A stretch of 64,000 bases of DNA from Paraburkholderia phytofirmans OLGA172 (GCF_001634365.1 NZ_CP014579.1:558001-622000), one strand, 5' to 3'. Positions 43,763 through 53,692 are shown, counted from the stretch's first letter. The notes: a model not told the origin generated them from the sequence alone. Numbers and translations are program-made.

Positions 43763-43883
43763 ATCAGTACCTTTAGTGAAACTGGGGCGGCGCATCATTC
43801 GATTTACTAACGTTCCATATACGGTCACACGTCGAACTCGAATGTCTACGCTGTCAGCTGTTGTTGATGGAGGTTCCAGTAGT

Positions 43884-44648
43884 TTACGCATTATGCGCCG
43901 GATTGAGAATGCCATCGATCTCTTTCGGCTTGTAGCGTTCCGGAAAGAGTGTCCGGATGAACTCGGTGTCGATCGAGCCGTCGATTACCAAATGTCCTAA
44001 GTGAATGTCTTCGGGGCCCAGTTCGCGTGCGATGTTTTGCGCCAAGTCTCTCAGGCCATTTTTGGCACCGGAGAATGCAGAGAAACCGGTGCCCCCTCGC
44101 ACGCTCTGTGTTGCCCCGGTAAAAATAATCGCGCCACGTTTGCGCGGCAGCATCGTCCGCGCTGCCTCCCGTCCGGTCAGGAAGCCGGTGAAACTGCCCA
44201 TTTCCCAGACCTTGTAGTACTTCTGCGCCGTTGTTTCCACGATACTGAGCTGCACGTTCGCGCCAATGGTAAAGACCATCACATCAATCTCTCCGATCCC
44301 AGCCTCGATGTGCGGGAACAGAGAATCGACCTGCTCTTCTGTTCGGGCATCAATGCCAAAGGCGTGAGACTCATGACCGTCGACCGAAATCGTGTCCGCC
44401 AGAGGAGCAAGTTTCTCCGCATCACACCGAACGGCCGCGATAGCGAAACCTTCGCAGGAAAGCCGCTTTGCGATTGCGCTGCCTGGTGCGTCAACAGCCC
44501 CAATGATGAGGGCTATCGCCGAGTCGAGCGGCGATGGGAGCACGGATTCCGCATGGGTGAGCACGTCGAAGCTGCGTTTACCGTGATAGTAGCCCGTGCA
44601 GGATTGTGCCGTCCCTCCAAAGGACATGGACTCAATGAGCACTTTCAT
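43884..44648 (-). CDS. Atypical SDR-family protein with Phe in place of the catalytic Tyr
   Basis: 254-residue short-chain dehydrogenase-like protein. The nucleotide-binding region is IIGAVDAPGSAIAKRLSCEG and the later GPEDIHLGHLVIDGSIDT is a family block. The active-site motif is F-S-G-A-K (Phe192, Lys196) where classical SDRs have YxxxK, and NNAG is replaced by FTIGANV. It belongs to a subgroup with similar FxxAK motifs whose chemistry is uncertain. About 40 residues precede the Rossmann start. The 120-bp space to the isomerase gene suggests a shared transcript. Confidence 0.8.
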   Translation of the reverse strand: MKVLIESMSFGGTAQSCTGYYHGKRSFDVLTHAESVLPSPLDSAIALIIGAVDAPGSAIAKRLSCEGFAIAAVRCDAEKLAPLADTISVDGHESHAFGIDARTEEQVDSLFPHIEAGIGEIDVMVFTIGANVQLSIVETTAQKYYKVWEMGSFTGFLTGREAARTMLPRKRGAIIFTGATQSVRGGTGFSAFSGAKNGLRDLAQNIARELGPEDIHLGHLVIDGSIDTEFIRTLFPERYKPKEIDGILNPAHNA

Positions 44649-44738
44649 GTTGACCTAATTTGGATCGCTTCGAGCGCCATGCTCGAAACTCCTGGGCCAA
44701 GTACGGGCTATTCAGCTTAGCTTACCAGCAGAAGCTCA

Positions 44739-45524
44739 GTGCTCCTCGAACACCTGCGTGTCGCGTGCAATCGCGGTGGGCATGAGCTGACGCAAGAACT
44801 CTATCCAAGTTCGTATCCTCGCGTCCGTATCTCGTCGAGACGGATGACCGAGAGATTCGGCATCACGCGGCTGGCGCTGGTTGTCGGCGGTTCAATGGCG
44901 GCACAGCAGACCTACGAGTGGGCCGTGAGCTATCCGGAGATGGTGCTTCGCGCGGCGCTTATTGCAGGGACTGCGAAGATCACCGAGCACGACTTCCTCT
45001 TCGTTGAAACGCTGGTTGAGGCAATCATCACCGATCGCGGATTCAAGGGCGGCGACTACGCTACGCCTGCCGAGGTGGCGGCCGGCTTGAAGCGGCACGG
45101 GAAGATGTGGACCGTGATGGGTTGGAGCACGGAGTTCTTCCGTGCCGCGCGCCACAAGGCCCTAGGCTTCGATTCGATGCAGGCCTTTGTCGATAATCTT
45201 ATGACCGGCTACTTCGCGCCGATGGACCCGAACGACCTGCTCGCCATGACTTGGAAGTGGCAGCATGGAGACGTGAGCAGGCACATTGGCGGCGACCTTG
45301 CAGCAGCGCTTGGCCGCATCAGGGCCAAGACCTTCGTGATGCCGATCAGCTATGACATGTTCTTCTCGCCAGCGGAATGCGAGGCCGAGCAGAAACTCAT
45401 TTCCGGAAGCGACTTCCGGCCGATCTCGAGCATCGACGGACACTTGGCCCTCTTTGGAACCGACGCTGAATGTCTGGCGCAGATCGACCTGCACCTGAAG
45501 ACCTTGCTGGCCACGTCGACATGA
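44739..45524 (+). pseudogene. 5'-truncated MetX-like alpha/beta hydrolase
   Basis: The readable part resembles homoserine O-acetyltransferase-type hydrolases from the middle onward: YPRVRISS, MTERFGITRLALVVGGSMAA, QQTYEWAVSYPEMVLRAALI, VMPISYDMFFSP and IDGHLALFG. The triad is complete (Ser in GGSMAA, Asp in SYDMFF, His in DGHLALF). The first 100 or so residues of the family, including the HG oxyanion region, are missing, and about nine residues appear deleted after YPRVRI. A shorter product from ATG 44844 could still be made. I call it a probable pseudogene. Confidence 0.65.
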
Positions 45525-45775
45525 CCGGAGCCGACTGCCGGAGGCGACTGGTTTGTTAGCTTCGATCGCGTTTCGCGCGCGCGAGGCATGGTCGCCCGGC
45601 AGGCCATGGTCGTTGTCGACGGAGGGAAGTCAAGCGACTCGGGGAGGTCCGCTTGATGGCGGGGTTTGCCGCCGGTTGCCGATGGCGGTTAGACAGGTAT
45701 GCATTACGACGGCGCAAATTGTTCATACTTCGGACCCAACGTTTTGGGGACTCACTTTCTACCACTTGGAGGCCT

Positions 45776-46099
45776 ATGATGATCGAGGTTAGTGTCATGT
45801 ACGCAAACACGCCTGACGCCCGCTTCGACCACGAGTACTACCGCGACAGGCATATGCCATTGCTGAAGACGTGCATGGGCGAAGCGTGTTTGTACTACAC
45901 CGTTGATAAAGGACTTGCAGGCGGTTCACCCGGCGAACCAGCAACCTACGTTGCCATGTGCCACTTCTTCTGCGACTCGGTCGAGTCTTTTCAAACAGAT
46001 GTCGGGCCGCACGCGAAAGAGATCTTCGGTGACATACCCAACTACACCGACTTGGTGCCAACGCTTCAGATAAGCGAAGTTGTAGTAGAGCGGGCTTGA
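45776..46099 (+). CDS. EthD-domain protein
   Basis: 107-residue dimeric ferredoxin-like protein. MIEVSVMYANTPDARFDHEY and YRDRHMPLLKTCMG, then YTDLVPTLQISEVVVE are the EthD pattern. GGAGG precedes ATG 45776; a second ATG follows at once. EthD proteins assist ether or aromatic oxygenases in some clusters, without a proven catalytic role. It sits downstream of the truncated MetX-like gene by 250 bp. Between 46100 and 46579 I see no gene; that stretch is AT-rich, especially from about 46400. Confidence 0.85.
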   Translation: MMIEVSVMYANTPDARFDHEYYRDRHMPLLKTCMGEACLYYTVDKGLAGGSPGEPATYVAMCHFFCDSVESFQTDVGPHAKEIFGDIPNYTDLVPTLQISEVVVERA

Positions 46100-46579
46100 C
46101 AGGAACGGCCGATACGTTCCGAACGGTTCTGTCGCGATAAGGATCTCGGGGGGCGCCGCTGCAAATAGCGTGGTCGAAATGGCTACATTCGCGGACTGGG
46201 CGAATTTGGGCGCCGACGGTGGGAAAATTTGAGAGTCTGGAGAAATTGATGGCGGGGCGCCCCTCTGATCGCGAGGTGATCATCCGGTGTGTTTGCTGGC
46301 CCCGACATCGCGCCACGCTTCTCCAGCACTTTCGCATCGGGTAGAACGCAATCAACATGTCAGTTGAGCGCCCGGTGCCGACAGGGTCTCGGCGTATGTG
46401 TTGACAGGTTTATTTCCACTCCGAACTAAATAAACTCGCCAATTCACATAAGCGCGCATTAATTTTATCAAGCGCGTCAGAGACTTCGAATTTTCTCCGG
46501 AAATTACTGATCGTATGGACAATACTATGATTGTATATTGCCATCGTCGTCCGTCAGCGAACACCAGATACGCACCCGT

Positions 46580-47833
46580 TCAAGCTGCGACTTTCCGTTC
46601 CGCCCCGAGCGGCAATTCAGGCATGTCAAGATCAGACTGCGGCACAGCGCCAAGCTGGCGATGTACGTCATGCGTCACGAAACCCTGTTCGCGGCTCGGC
46701 ACATCGAACCAATTCCGGTGGGCAAACGAATCGCGGATGTCTTCGAGACCGCTTTCCCAATGCTCTTGCATCGTGTCGACGCTGAACTCGTAGTCTTTGT
46801 AATGCCCCTCGTAAGGCTTGTTCTTGTAGATGAGGTGCACCACATTGATCGCGCTGCCGTCGGCTTCTTCTTCAGCGAGACGGAATAGCGGATCGGCCCT
46901 GCGAAGATCGGGAGGGACATGTGAGAGCAGTTCCTTGATGAAGCGCGCATGCTTCTGACGATCCGCCAGCATGCCGGTAATCGCCCGCGTACGGCTCGAG
47001 TACTGAATGTCTTTGGCACGCTCGGACACGTCGAGAAAGTCCCCCGGCGCATTGCCTCTCGCGCTCCATAGATCGACCTGAAAAACGAGTGCATCCTTGT
47101 GGTCGGCATCGCGGAGCACTTCGGTTAGCGGCGTGTTGGAAACGAGGCCGCCATCCCAGTAATACTCGCCGTCGATCTCCACCGCCGGAAAACCTGGCGG
47201 CAGCGCCCCTGACGCCATGAAATGCTCCGGGTGCAGACGCATCTTCGTGTTGTCGAAGTACACCAGGTTACCGGTCTGCACGTTCACCGCGCCCACAGAA
47301 ACGCGGATGTCGCCATCGTTGATACGGTCGAGATCGGAGAACTTCAACAGCGTTTCCCTCAGGGCGGCCGTGTCGTAGTAGCTGACCATGTTGGGGCTTT
47401 GCTTGCCGAAACCTGCCATTGGAAACTGGGAGCGCGGCGAGAAAAAACCCGGCTGACCCTCTGTCAACGCGCGGCTGGCTGCCCACAAACTTGCCCACTT
47501 GCGCGACAGGTCCTGCACGCCGAAACCGGGCGGCATCCATGCACCCAGACTACCTACCCAGTCGAGCGGATGGCAGATCGAATTCCAGAAACCTCGTAAC
47601 GCTTCCACACGGTTTTCCGGCGCATTGCCCGCGATGATGGCGGTGTTCAGAGCGCCGATCGACACGCCGGCGATCCAGTTCGGTTGCACACCGGCCTCGG
47701 CCAGGCCTTCGTAGACGCCGGCCTGGTAAGACCCGAGTGCGCCGCCGCCCTGAAGCACCAGGGCGATCTCGTCGTAGCGCGGCAGCGCAAACACATCCGA
47801 CTGCCCGTTGATTTTTTTTGTGCTGCTGCGCAT
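46580..47833 (-). CDS. Patatin-like phospholipase (DUF3734 type)
   Basis: 417-residue lipid hydrolase. ALVLQGGGALGSYQAG forms the oxyanion hole, Ser58 lies in GVSIG, and the catalytic dyad Asp lies in YYWDGGLVSNTPL. The C-terminal 180 residues (DVSERAKDIQYSSRTRAITG, HLIYKNKPYEGHYKDYEFS) form a DUF3734-like extension. It is the last gene of an operon with acetoacetate decarboxylase and 3-hydroxybutyrate dehydrogenase, ten bases behind the latter. In that context it may act on polyhydroxybutyrate granules or membrane lipids; this role is inferred from genomic association. Confidence 0.92.
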   Translation of the reverse strand: MRSSTKKINGQSDVFALPRYDEIALVLQGGGALGSYQAGVYEGLAEAGVQPNWIAGVSIGALNTAIIAGNAPENRVEALRGFWNSICHPLDWVGSLGAWMPPGFGVQDLSRKWASLWAASRALTEGQPGFFSPRSQFPMAGFGKQSPNMVSYYDTAALRETLLKFSDLDRINDGDIRVSVGAVNVQTGNLVYFDNTKMRLHPEHFMASGALPPGFPAVEIDGEYYWDGGLVSNTPLTEVLRDADHKDALVFQVDLWSARGNAPGDFLDVSERAKDIQYSSRTRAITGMLADRQKHARFIKELLSHVPPDLRRADPLFRLAEEEADGSAINVVHLIYKNKPYEGHYKDYEFSVDTMQEHWESGLEDIRDSFAHRNWFDVPSREQGFVTHDVHRQLGAVPQSDLDMPELPLGAERKVAA

Positions 47834-47843
47834 ACGAGACCCC

Positions 47844-48626
47844 TTATTGCATTGCCCAGCCGTGGCTGACGATCACCGACTGCCCGGTGAGCGCGGACGA
47901 TTCGAAGCCCGCAAGGAACGCAACCGTATTGGCGACGTCCTCGACCGTGGTGAATTCACCGTCGACGGTTTCCCTGAGCATCACGTTCTTCACGACGTCG
48001 GCTTCGGAGATACCGAGCGCCTTCGCCTGCTCGGGAATCTGCTTGTCGACGAGCGGGGTATGCACAAAGCCCGGACACACCACGTTTGCCCGCACGCCGC
48101 GCGGGCCGCCTTCCTTCGCCACCACCCGGGCCAGTCCCAGCAAGCCATGCTTGGCCGTCACATAGGCAGACTTCAACTTCGACGCCTCGTGCGAATGTAC
48201 CGAACCCATGTAGACGATCGAGCCGCCCTTGCCGCCGGCGTACATGTGCTTGATCACAGCCTTCGTCGTGAGGAAGGCGCCGTCCAGATGGATCGCCAGC
48301 ATTTTCTTCCAGTCGGAAAAGGCATAGTCCTCGATGGGAGCGACGATCTGGATACCTGCGTTCGACACGAGCACTTCGATGCTGCCCAACTCCTTCACCG
48401 CGCGTTCGATGCCGTTATTGACGGCTTCCTCGCTGGTGACATCCATTGCGACTGCCAGCGCCTTGCCGCCCGCCGCGACGATGCTGCTGGCCACTTTCTG
48501 CGCGTTCTCGAGATTCAGGTCGGCAATCACCACTGCGGCACCGAGGCTGGCGAGTTTGCGTGCGCACTGCTCACCGATACCGCTTGCTGCGCCCGTCACG
48601 AGCGCGACTTTATTGTTCAACGACAT
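47844..48626 (-). CDS. bdhA: 3-hydroxybutyrate dehydrogenase
   Basis: 260-residue SDR oxidising D-3-hydroxybutyrate to acetoacetate with [11 protein letters not shown] binds NAD, VSNAGIQ replaces the NNAG, and [20 protein letters not shown] holds the catalytic Tyr and Lys; [13 protein letters not shown] [20 protein letters not shown] and the end [13 protein letters not shown] are characteristic of BdhA. AGGAAAGGAAAG precedes ATG 48626. It lies 32 bases behind the decarboxylase gene, whose substrate acetoacetate is its product. It connects polyhydroxybutyrate breakdown to acetone or acetyl-CoA. Confidence 0.94.
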   Translation of the reverse strand: MSLNNKVALVTGAASGIGEQCARKLASLGAAVVIADLNLENAQKVASSIVAAGGKALAVAMDVTSEEAVNNGIERAVKELGSIEVLVSNAGIQIVAPIEDYAFSDWKKMLAIHLDGAFLTTKAVIKHMYAGGKGGSIVYMGSVHSHEASKLKSAYVTAKHGLLGLARVVAKEGGPRGVRANVVCPGFVHTPLVDKQIPEQAKALGISEADVVKNVMLRETVDGEFTTVEDVANTVAFLAGFESSALTGQSVIVSHGWAMQ

Positions 48627-48658
48627 GTTGCTTTCCTTTCCTAACGGTTCACGGAGCG

Positions 48659-49438
48659 TTATTGATTGACCGCAAGCTTGACGCTCTCGGTCGAAGCCAG
48701 ATAATCGAGCGCAACCTCGCCGATATCCAGCGTGAGATTGGCAATCACATGACGCGCGCCGACCACCCGCTTCACCGGCAGATCGGCGATGGGCGCCAAC
48801 GCGTGCGGATGCAGTTCGAGCGCAGCGGGACCCGACCACGCGCCCAGCACGCTCACGTCGCGCAGATAGAAACGCACGAGCTCGCACACGCGCGGCGAAC
48901 CGTCAACGTGCGGGATCACTTTCAGCAGGTAATTCGGTGTGTCCGCAAGCTTCTTGCGTTCAGCCTCGATGTCGAGTGACACATGCTTGAAGCCCATCGT
49001 GCCGGTTGCGATACGTTGTGTGCCGTAATCGAGTGTGCCGAGCAGCGTGTCGTTGCCGTCGACGCTCAAGGTCGGCTTGGCCAGCTTCTTCGGAAAGCCC
49101 CAGATTTCCCGGCCGCCGGCGATTGGACCTTCGTCATCGAGGTACATCGAATGCGTGTAGTTACCGAGGCGCCCTTGATGGTCTCGCACCGAGATGACCT
49201 GACCGCTTTCGGTGTAGTCACCAAAGCCCGACGAATCTGGCATGCGAATGAATTCGTAATGGACGAGATCGTTTTCCGGATGCAGCGGCTCAGGCACGAT
49301 GGCGCGCAGAGCATCGAAATCGGTCTCGTATGAAATGATGAAGTATTCCCGATTGATAAAGCGGTACGGCGGCCGTGGATAGGCCGGATTGTGAACAGGC
49401 ATCGCAAAGGCGTCTTTGCGGATCGAAGCGAGATTCAT
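48659..49438 (-). CDS. adc: Acetoacetate decarboxylase
   Basis: 259-residue enzyme converting acetoacetate to acetone and carbon dioxide through a Schiff base. The Lys pair KK at 117-118 in [12 protein letters not shown] corresponds to Lys115/Lys116 of the Clostridium enzyme. [19 protein letters not shown] and [20 protein letters not shown] are family blocks. It leads a three-gene operon (adc, bdhA, patatin) found in this order in many Burkholderiales. No signal peptide is present. The upstream 220 bp hold the promoter and no recognised regulator gene. Confidence 0.95.
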   Translation of the reverse strand: MNLASIRKDAFAMPVHNPAYPRPPYRFINREYFIISYETDFDALRAIVPEPLHPENDLVHYEFIRMPDSSGFGDYTESGQVISVRDHQGRLGNYTHSMYLDDEGPIAGGREIWGFPKKLAKPTLSVDGNDTLLGTLDYGTQRIATGTMGFKHVSLDIEAERKKLADTPNYLLKVIPHVDGSPRVCELVRFYLRDVSVLGAWSGPAALELHPHALAPIADLPVKRVVGARHVIANLTLDIGEVALDYLASTESVKLAVNQ

Positions 49439-49666
49439 AACAGTCCTCTATGACAGGTGGCGCATGCAGAGCCGGTGCAATGGTAGAGGCAACGCCGATG
49501 CAGTAGGAGCCACCATTTATCAAAAGACAGTTAACCAGACTGCAACGCTTCGGCTGGAACCTCTGTCAAGGTCACGGTGTCGTACGCGCTACCGGAATCG
49601 CCAGAAAGATCAACGCAGCCGCGGCTGAATCGTTCCTCGGCGGGCGCGCTTCGCCCGGGGGCAGTT

Positions 49667-50038
49667 GTTGATTTCCGTTAATTTCGCTAGCGCGTTTAAC
49701 GTGTCCTTTAATTCCGCTAAGGCGGCTGTTGAGCGGCGCAACAGGTAAACAGGGGCAAGGCAGGGGCGAGCGGAAATATCATCCGTCGTCCATGCAAGCA
49801 TACGATGCCGCTGGCCTATGGGCGCAGACGAAAAGCGGCGCACTGGAACACTTTGAGTGTTATTCGATGGACTTCTACGTTCCACAGTCGATGTCCGGAA
49901 CCGCACTCCCGCACAGCGTCATCATCGTCTATGCTAGACGGTGAGTGCGCGTCGGCCATCAACACGCGCGCTAGCGGAAATGGCGGACATCAATTAGCGC
50001 CTCTGTGGACACGGCTAGCGCAATTAACGAACTTCAAC
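49667..50038. repeat. Decayed element bounded by inverted repeats
   Basis: 49667-49706 and 50007-50038 are inverted copies sharing GGACACG, GCTAGCG, ATTAACG and TCAAC in the same order, with one 8-bp insertion. Further copies of the AATT..CGCTA unit lie inside each end (near 49704-49725 and 49969-49998). Multiple subterminal repeats of this type are expected of transposase-binding ends. The 300 bases between encode nothing recognised. It resembles a small non-autonomous or internally deleted insertion element. Confidence 0.5.
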
Positions 50039-50835
50039 AGGTAGCGTGTCCCCGGACAACCTTAGCGACTCATTTCTAGCCCACTGCCAGGGCTGCCTCA
50101 TGGGAACATTCAGCGGGCATTGCCTACAGAGCAGGTGGTGACATCGTCGATCGGCTGGCTGGAGCGCATCAAAACTATGGGGACTTCTCCGCCGTATACG
50201 GTGTCGTAGGCAAATTGACAAATATGCTGTCGAAAGGGCGCCACTTTATCGCCGGTCCAGGAGCTAACAGCAACAAGCTTGCAACTTCGTTCATTAAAAG
50301 TGAGCGCGGCGGTCATTTTGGTCCGTGTGTTTTATCCATAAACTCTGAAGGCGTTGTATTGAATTTCTCCAACCTTGAGGCGGGGTAGGAAATTGCAGCG
50401 AGCGCGGTCGTCACCAAACCGATCGCTTCTGCGGCCGCACGAAATATTCGCGCGAGCGAGCGCAGTCTGAAGACCCTATTTAGACGCTCCCGATCTAACC
50501 CATCTTGGCAGATTGTTACAACGCTATATAACGGGTGCCTTTTCTTAATCGTGCCTTATTTGTCTGAGGGGGGCGCCTCGTCTGACGGACGCCGTGCAAC
50601 CGACGTCCTGCACGTCGGATGACTCGGTGAACTGTTGATCCGAGGCGTTCAGATTCACGGGAGCGGTATCGAGGATCACGCCTCAACCCCGCCATTGGGG
50701 GCGAGAGTTTTATAGAACAGTGGCGCGAGCAGGAGCGTCCTGCAAGCGGACCCTGCTCGTTGGTTCCAATGCAAGTCGGAACTGACACCGTTACGTCCAC
50801 TTCACACAAGCGAAAAAACACAACGGAGTTATCAA
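50039..50835. other. Gene-free stretch of about 800 bp
   Basis: No full gene is seen. A plus-strand frame without a start (about 50100-50385, with DIVDRLAGAHQNYGDFSAVY and MLSKGRHFIAGPGANSNKLA) has coding-like character and may be a gene remnant of unknown origin. The promoter of the enoyl-CoA hydratase gene must lie in the last part. Confidence 0.4.
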
Positions 50836-51633
50836 ATGTTCGAGCTTGACTACCAGCATGCTGGCGCCATCGCAATACTGACGCTGAAACGACCTCCTGC
50901 AAACGCTTTCACTCCGGACGGTCTGTTCGCACTGCAGGAAACCGTAGAGAGGTTGAACTCCGACCCGCGCGTACGCTCGCTCGTGATAACTGGAGATGGA
51001 CCTAAGTTCTTTAGTGCGGGTGCCGATCTCAATGCCTTTTCTGACGGAAGTCTCGAGATCGCGCGAACGGTTGCGACACGATTTGGCAGGGCGTTCGAGG
51101 CGTTGCAGAATGCTCGGATGGTAGTGATTGCGGCCATCAACGGCTATGCGATGGGCGGGGGTCTTGAATGCGCGCTGGCGAGCGACATTCGAATAGCGGC
51201 AGAACACGCGGTCCTTGCCCTTCCTGAAACCGCTGTCGGTTTGCTCCCATCCGGATGCGGTACCCAGACGCTACCGTGGCTAGTTGGCGAGGGCTGGGCC
51301 AAGCGGCTAATACTAACCGGCGAGCGAATCAATGCCGCCACCGCTCTTCGTATCGGCCTTGTCGAAGAAGTGGTAGGGAAGGGTGCGGCGTTGGAGAGCG
51401 CGCTGACGATGGCCCTGCGCGTAGTGAGCCTCAGTCCGCAAGCGGTCGAATACAGCAAGAGGTTGATTCATCAGGCGCGCAATGGCATTCCGCGTGCTCC
51501 GGCACTCGCGGTAGAGCGCGAACGCTTCGTTGATCTATTTGACCACCCAGATCAGCGTGAGGGTGTGAACGCCTTTCTTGAAAAGCGTCGGCCAAAATGG
51601 ACTTTCTCAGAGTTTCAGGAGGGGCAGTCGTGA
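50836..51633 (+). CDS. Enoyl-CoA hydratase/isomerase
   Basis: 265-residue crotonase-fold enzyme. FFSAGADLNAFSD and INGYAMGGGLECALASD form the CoA and oxyanion-hole region; Glu111 (GGGLECAL) and Glu131 (LPETAVGLLP) are the two catalytic acids of hydratases, both present. GVNAFLEKRRPKW is the usual C-terminal helix. ACGGAG precedes ATG 50836. It stands alone with no acyl-CoA dehydrogenase or ligase beside it. A hydratase role in fatty-acid or aromatic-acid oxidation is likely. Confidence 0.92.
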   Translation: MFELDYQHAGAIAILTLKRPPANAFTPDGLFALQETVERLNSDPRVRSLVITGDGPKFFSAGADLNAFSDGSLEIARTVATRFGRAFEALQNARMVVIAAINGYAMGGGLECALASDIRIAAEHAVLALPETAVGLLPSGCGTQTLPWLVGEGWAKRLILTGERINAATALRIGLVEEVVGKGAALESALTMALRVVSLSPQAVEYSKRLIHQARNGIPRAPALAVERERFVDLFDHPDQREGVNAFLEKRRPKWTFSEFQEGQS

Positions 51634-52229
51634 GGACGACTCGAAGTACATTTGCATATGACGAACCATATATTCTGTTTCATGTTGTAAACAGAGGGCG
51701 GTCATTTCGCTAAACCGCTCAATTTTGCCGGCGCCTTTCGGGGGCGCTGGTGGAGATTTCCGCGAGCTCTATACGTCCGACCGCCAGAAGGAGATCGGGC
51801 GACAGTTGAAGGATGAAGCGGGGCGTCTTGAAAAGCATCTCGCTCGTGCCGCTGCAATGCGGCCCAAACCCAAAACGAAGCTGCATAGATTACGCTGAAC
51901 AGCCCGTTGAGCCGTTTTAGCCCGTCAGTCACCAGCAGCCTGCTAGGCGAGCAACCAGGCTTGAGCCGCGTAGAGGCTACGGGCAACGGAACGGCCTGTC
52001 TCGACACCAACCTTTTCACGTCGCACGTTCGCCAGACACTCGAATCCCGGTGCATGCAGCGCGTTAAGCGACCTCTTCGTCGTGTTGCGGGTTACTAAGG
52101 GCGAACTATTTATTCTTGGTCGAAAAAATTTATATCTCATTTTTATTGCAACCTCGACAGTGGTCAGCCCACGAAATCGGACTTTTCATTGATCGAACTC
52201 CAGAATGTCGAGGCTCAATAAGTTCGATA
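51634..52229. other. Gene-free stretch of about 600 bp
   Basis: A short plus-strand frame ending at 51897 (ELYTSDRQKEIGRQLKDEAG and RLEKHLARAAAMRPKPKTKL) looks coding but lacks a start and a known family; it may be a gene tail. The rest shows an AT-rich segment near 52100-52150 and nothing else. Confidence 0.35.
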
Positions 52230-52511
52230 TCAATTGCCAAAATACATGTTGCAAAAACTGGCCGGTCCGTCGCACCCAGGCACGTTTTGAACGGCGGTTC
52301 GACCGACGTTATAGCCGCTCCGGATGACTACCGCGGATCGATGGTTTTGAGAGTCCCCAGCACCTGTGCTATCTGCCGCTGTGGCATAGCTGGCCACTGG
52401 CGCTCCCGTTTCTGCTTGATAATCCGTCTGCGTTTGCGCCTGAGCTGCCCCAAGACCGGCAACAAGCAGTGCACCGATGACCACACTTTTACGCACTTGA
52501 CTGTTCTTCAT
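52230..52511 (-). CDS. Small secreted hypothetical protein
   Basis: 93-residue protein with a signal peptide (MKNSQVRKSVVIGALLVAGL, cleavage near AQAQ), followed by a short mature region rich in Ala, Ser and Thr and two Cys near the C-terminus (VPGCDGPASFCNMYFGN). GGAGAAAGTC before ATG 52511 decides the start. It resembles the short exported proteins of Burkholderia in form, but I cannot place it in a family. Between it and the next gene are about 380 bp with no gene. Confidence 0.6.
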   Translation of the reverse strand: MKNSQVRKSVVIGALLVAGLGAAQAQTQTDYQAETGAPVASYATAADSTGAGDSQNHRSAVVIRSGYNVGRTAVQNVPGCDGPASFCNMYFGN

Positions 52512-52894
52512 GACTTTCTCCATAGGCGGACCCTGTCCGTGAGAAGAAATTTACCAGTCAAGTTGCTTTGCAAAAATCACTGACTTGATAAAGGAGCGTT
52601 TCACCGGGAGAAGAAATCGGGTACTCCATCCTTCTATTTTTGCAAATCCTGGTATAAGAAAGTTTCAAATGATATAGCCAGTTATCTTCGCGCTGAGTAC
52701 AAGATACGGGCTACTCGTCCCGGGCGTCGGCTATGTCAAAACCAACACCGGGAGCGAGTGTTCCGAAAGCAGCGACGCAATTCACGGGAAGTTGGCAAAC
52801 CCGATTCAGCATGCTGCGTGTGTCTGATAGCCGGCATGATCTCGGAGCTGCACTGGAGGCTGGTGCCGTTGCCAGCAACGAGTACCCGTGCTCG

Positions 52895-53692
52895 TCAGGC
52901 GCACCGCGCGGTCAGGCCGCCGTCTACCACAAGGCTGGTGCCGGTGATGTACTTTGCCTCATCTGAAGCGAGAAAGAGCGCGGCGTAGGCGGTATCCCAA
53001 CCGTCGCCCATCTTTCCCGTTGGCACCTGCTTGTTTCTCTTGTCAATCATTTCGCCGGTATCGCCGCCATACGTTTCCTTGAGCGGCTCCCTGATGAGCG
53101 GCGTATCCATGAAACCAGGCAGAACGCAGTTCGCCCGAATACCTTGGGATGCGTACTGAATAGCCATGTTTTGCGTCATGGCGAGAATCGCTGCCTTCGC
53201 AGCGCTATAAGCCAGATACGGGAACCCAATCCAGCGGGTGGCGGCGACCGATGCGATGTTCACAATCGAGCCGGAACCATGTTCGAGCATGTGCGGGATG
53301 ACGTACTTGCACGTGAGATACACGCTCGACTGGTTGACGGCGATGACGCGGTTCCAGGCATCCTCGTCGGTTTCAACGGGACCGCCCACTTCGACGATGC
53401 CGACATTGTTGTGCAGTACGTCGATTCGGCCGAAATGCCTGATGCACTCGGCTGCCATAGCTTGAACGTCAGCGGAGTCAGCCACGTTAGCGCGAGCAGC
53501 GACGCACTTTCCTCCTTCCGACTTAATCTGTTCGGCAGTTTCCAGCGCTGCTGCGATTCGATAATCGACGGCGAGGACGCTTGCTCCTTCACGCGCGTAC
53601 AACGCCGCTGCAGCCTTACCGTTACCCCAGCCGGGTCCGGATGAACCTGCCCCGGTGACGACTACTACCTTGCCCTTCATTCTGTCTGCCAT
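52895..53692 (-). CDS. SDR-family oxidoreductase
   Basis: 265-residue classical short-chain dehydrogenase. Cofactor motif TGAGSSGPGWGNGKAAAALY is the extended form seen in some SDRs, NNVG replaces NNAG, and YSAAKAAILAMTQNMAIQYA holds Tyr and Lys. VLPGFMDTPLI and the C-terminal YITGTSLVVDGGLTARC are standard. It probably acts on a hydroxy or keto compound with NAD(P). It is isolated: no regulator or oxygenase adjoins it. From 53693 to 54355, about 660 bp, I see no convincing gene. Confidence 0.92.
   Translation of the reverse strand: MADRMKGKVVVVTGAGSSGPGWGNGKAAAALYAREGASVLAVDYRIAAALETAEQIKSEGGKCVAARANVADSADVQAMAAECIRHFGRIDVLHNNVGIVEVGGPVETDEDAWNRVIAVNQSSVYLTCKYVIPHMLEHGSGSIVNIASVAATRWIGFPYLAYSAAKAAILAMTQNMAIQYASQGIRANCVLPGFMDTPLIREPLKETYGGDTGEMIDKRNKQVPTGKMGDGWDTAYAALFLASDEAKYITGTSLVVDGGLTARCA

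Noticed and set aside
46381..46440. TTGACA at 46401 as a strong promoter
   Set aside because: The only -10-like TAAATA is 20 bases away and no plus-strand gene follows, so a functional promoter is not supported.
50100..50385. Plus-strand coding-like frame without a start
   Set aside because: It has protein-like composition but no start codon in context and no recognised family; noted only within the gap description.
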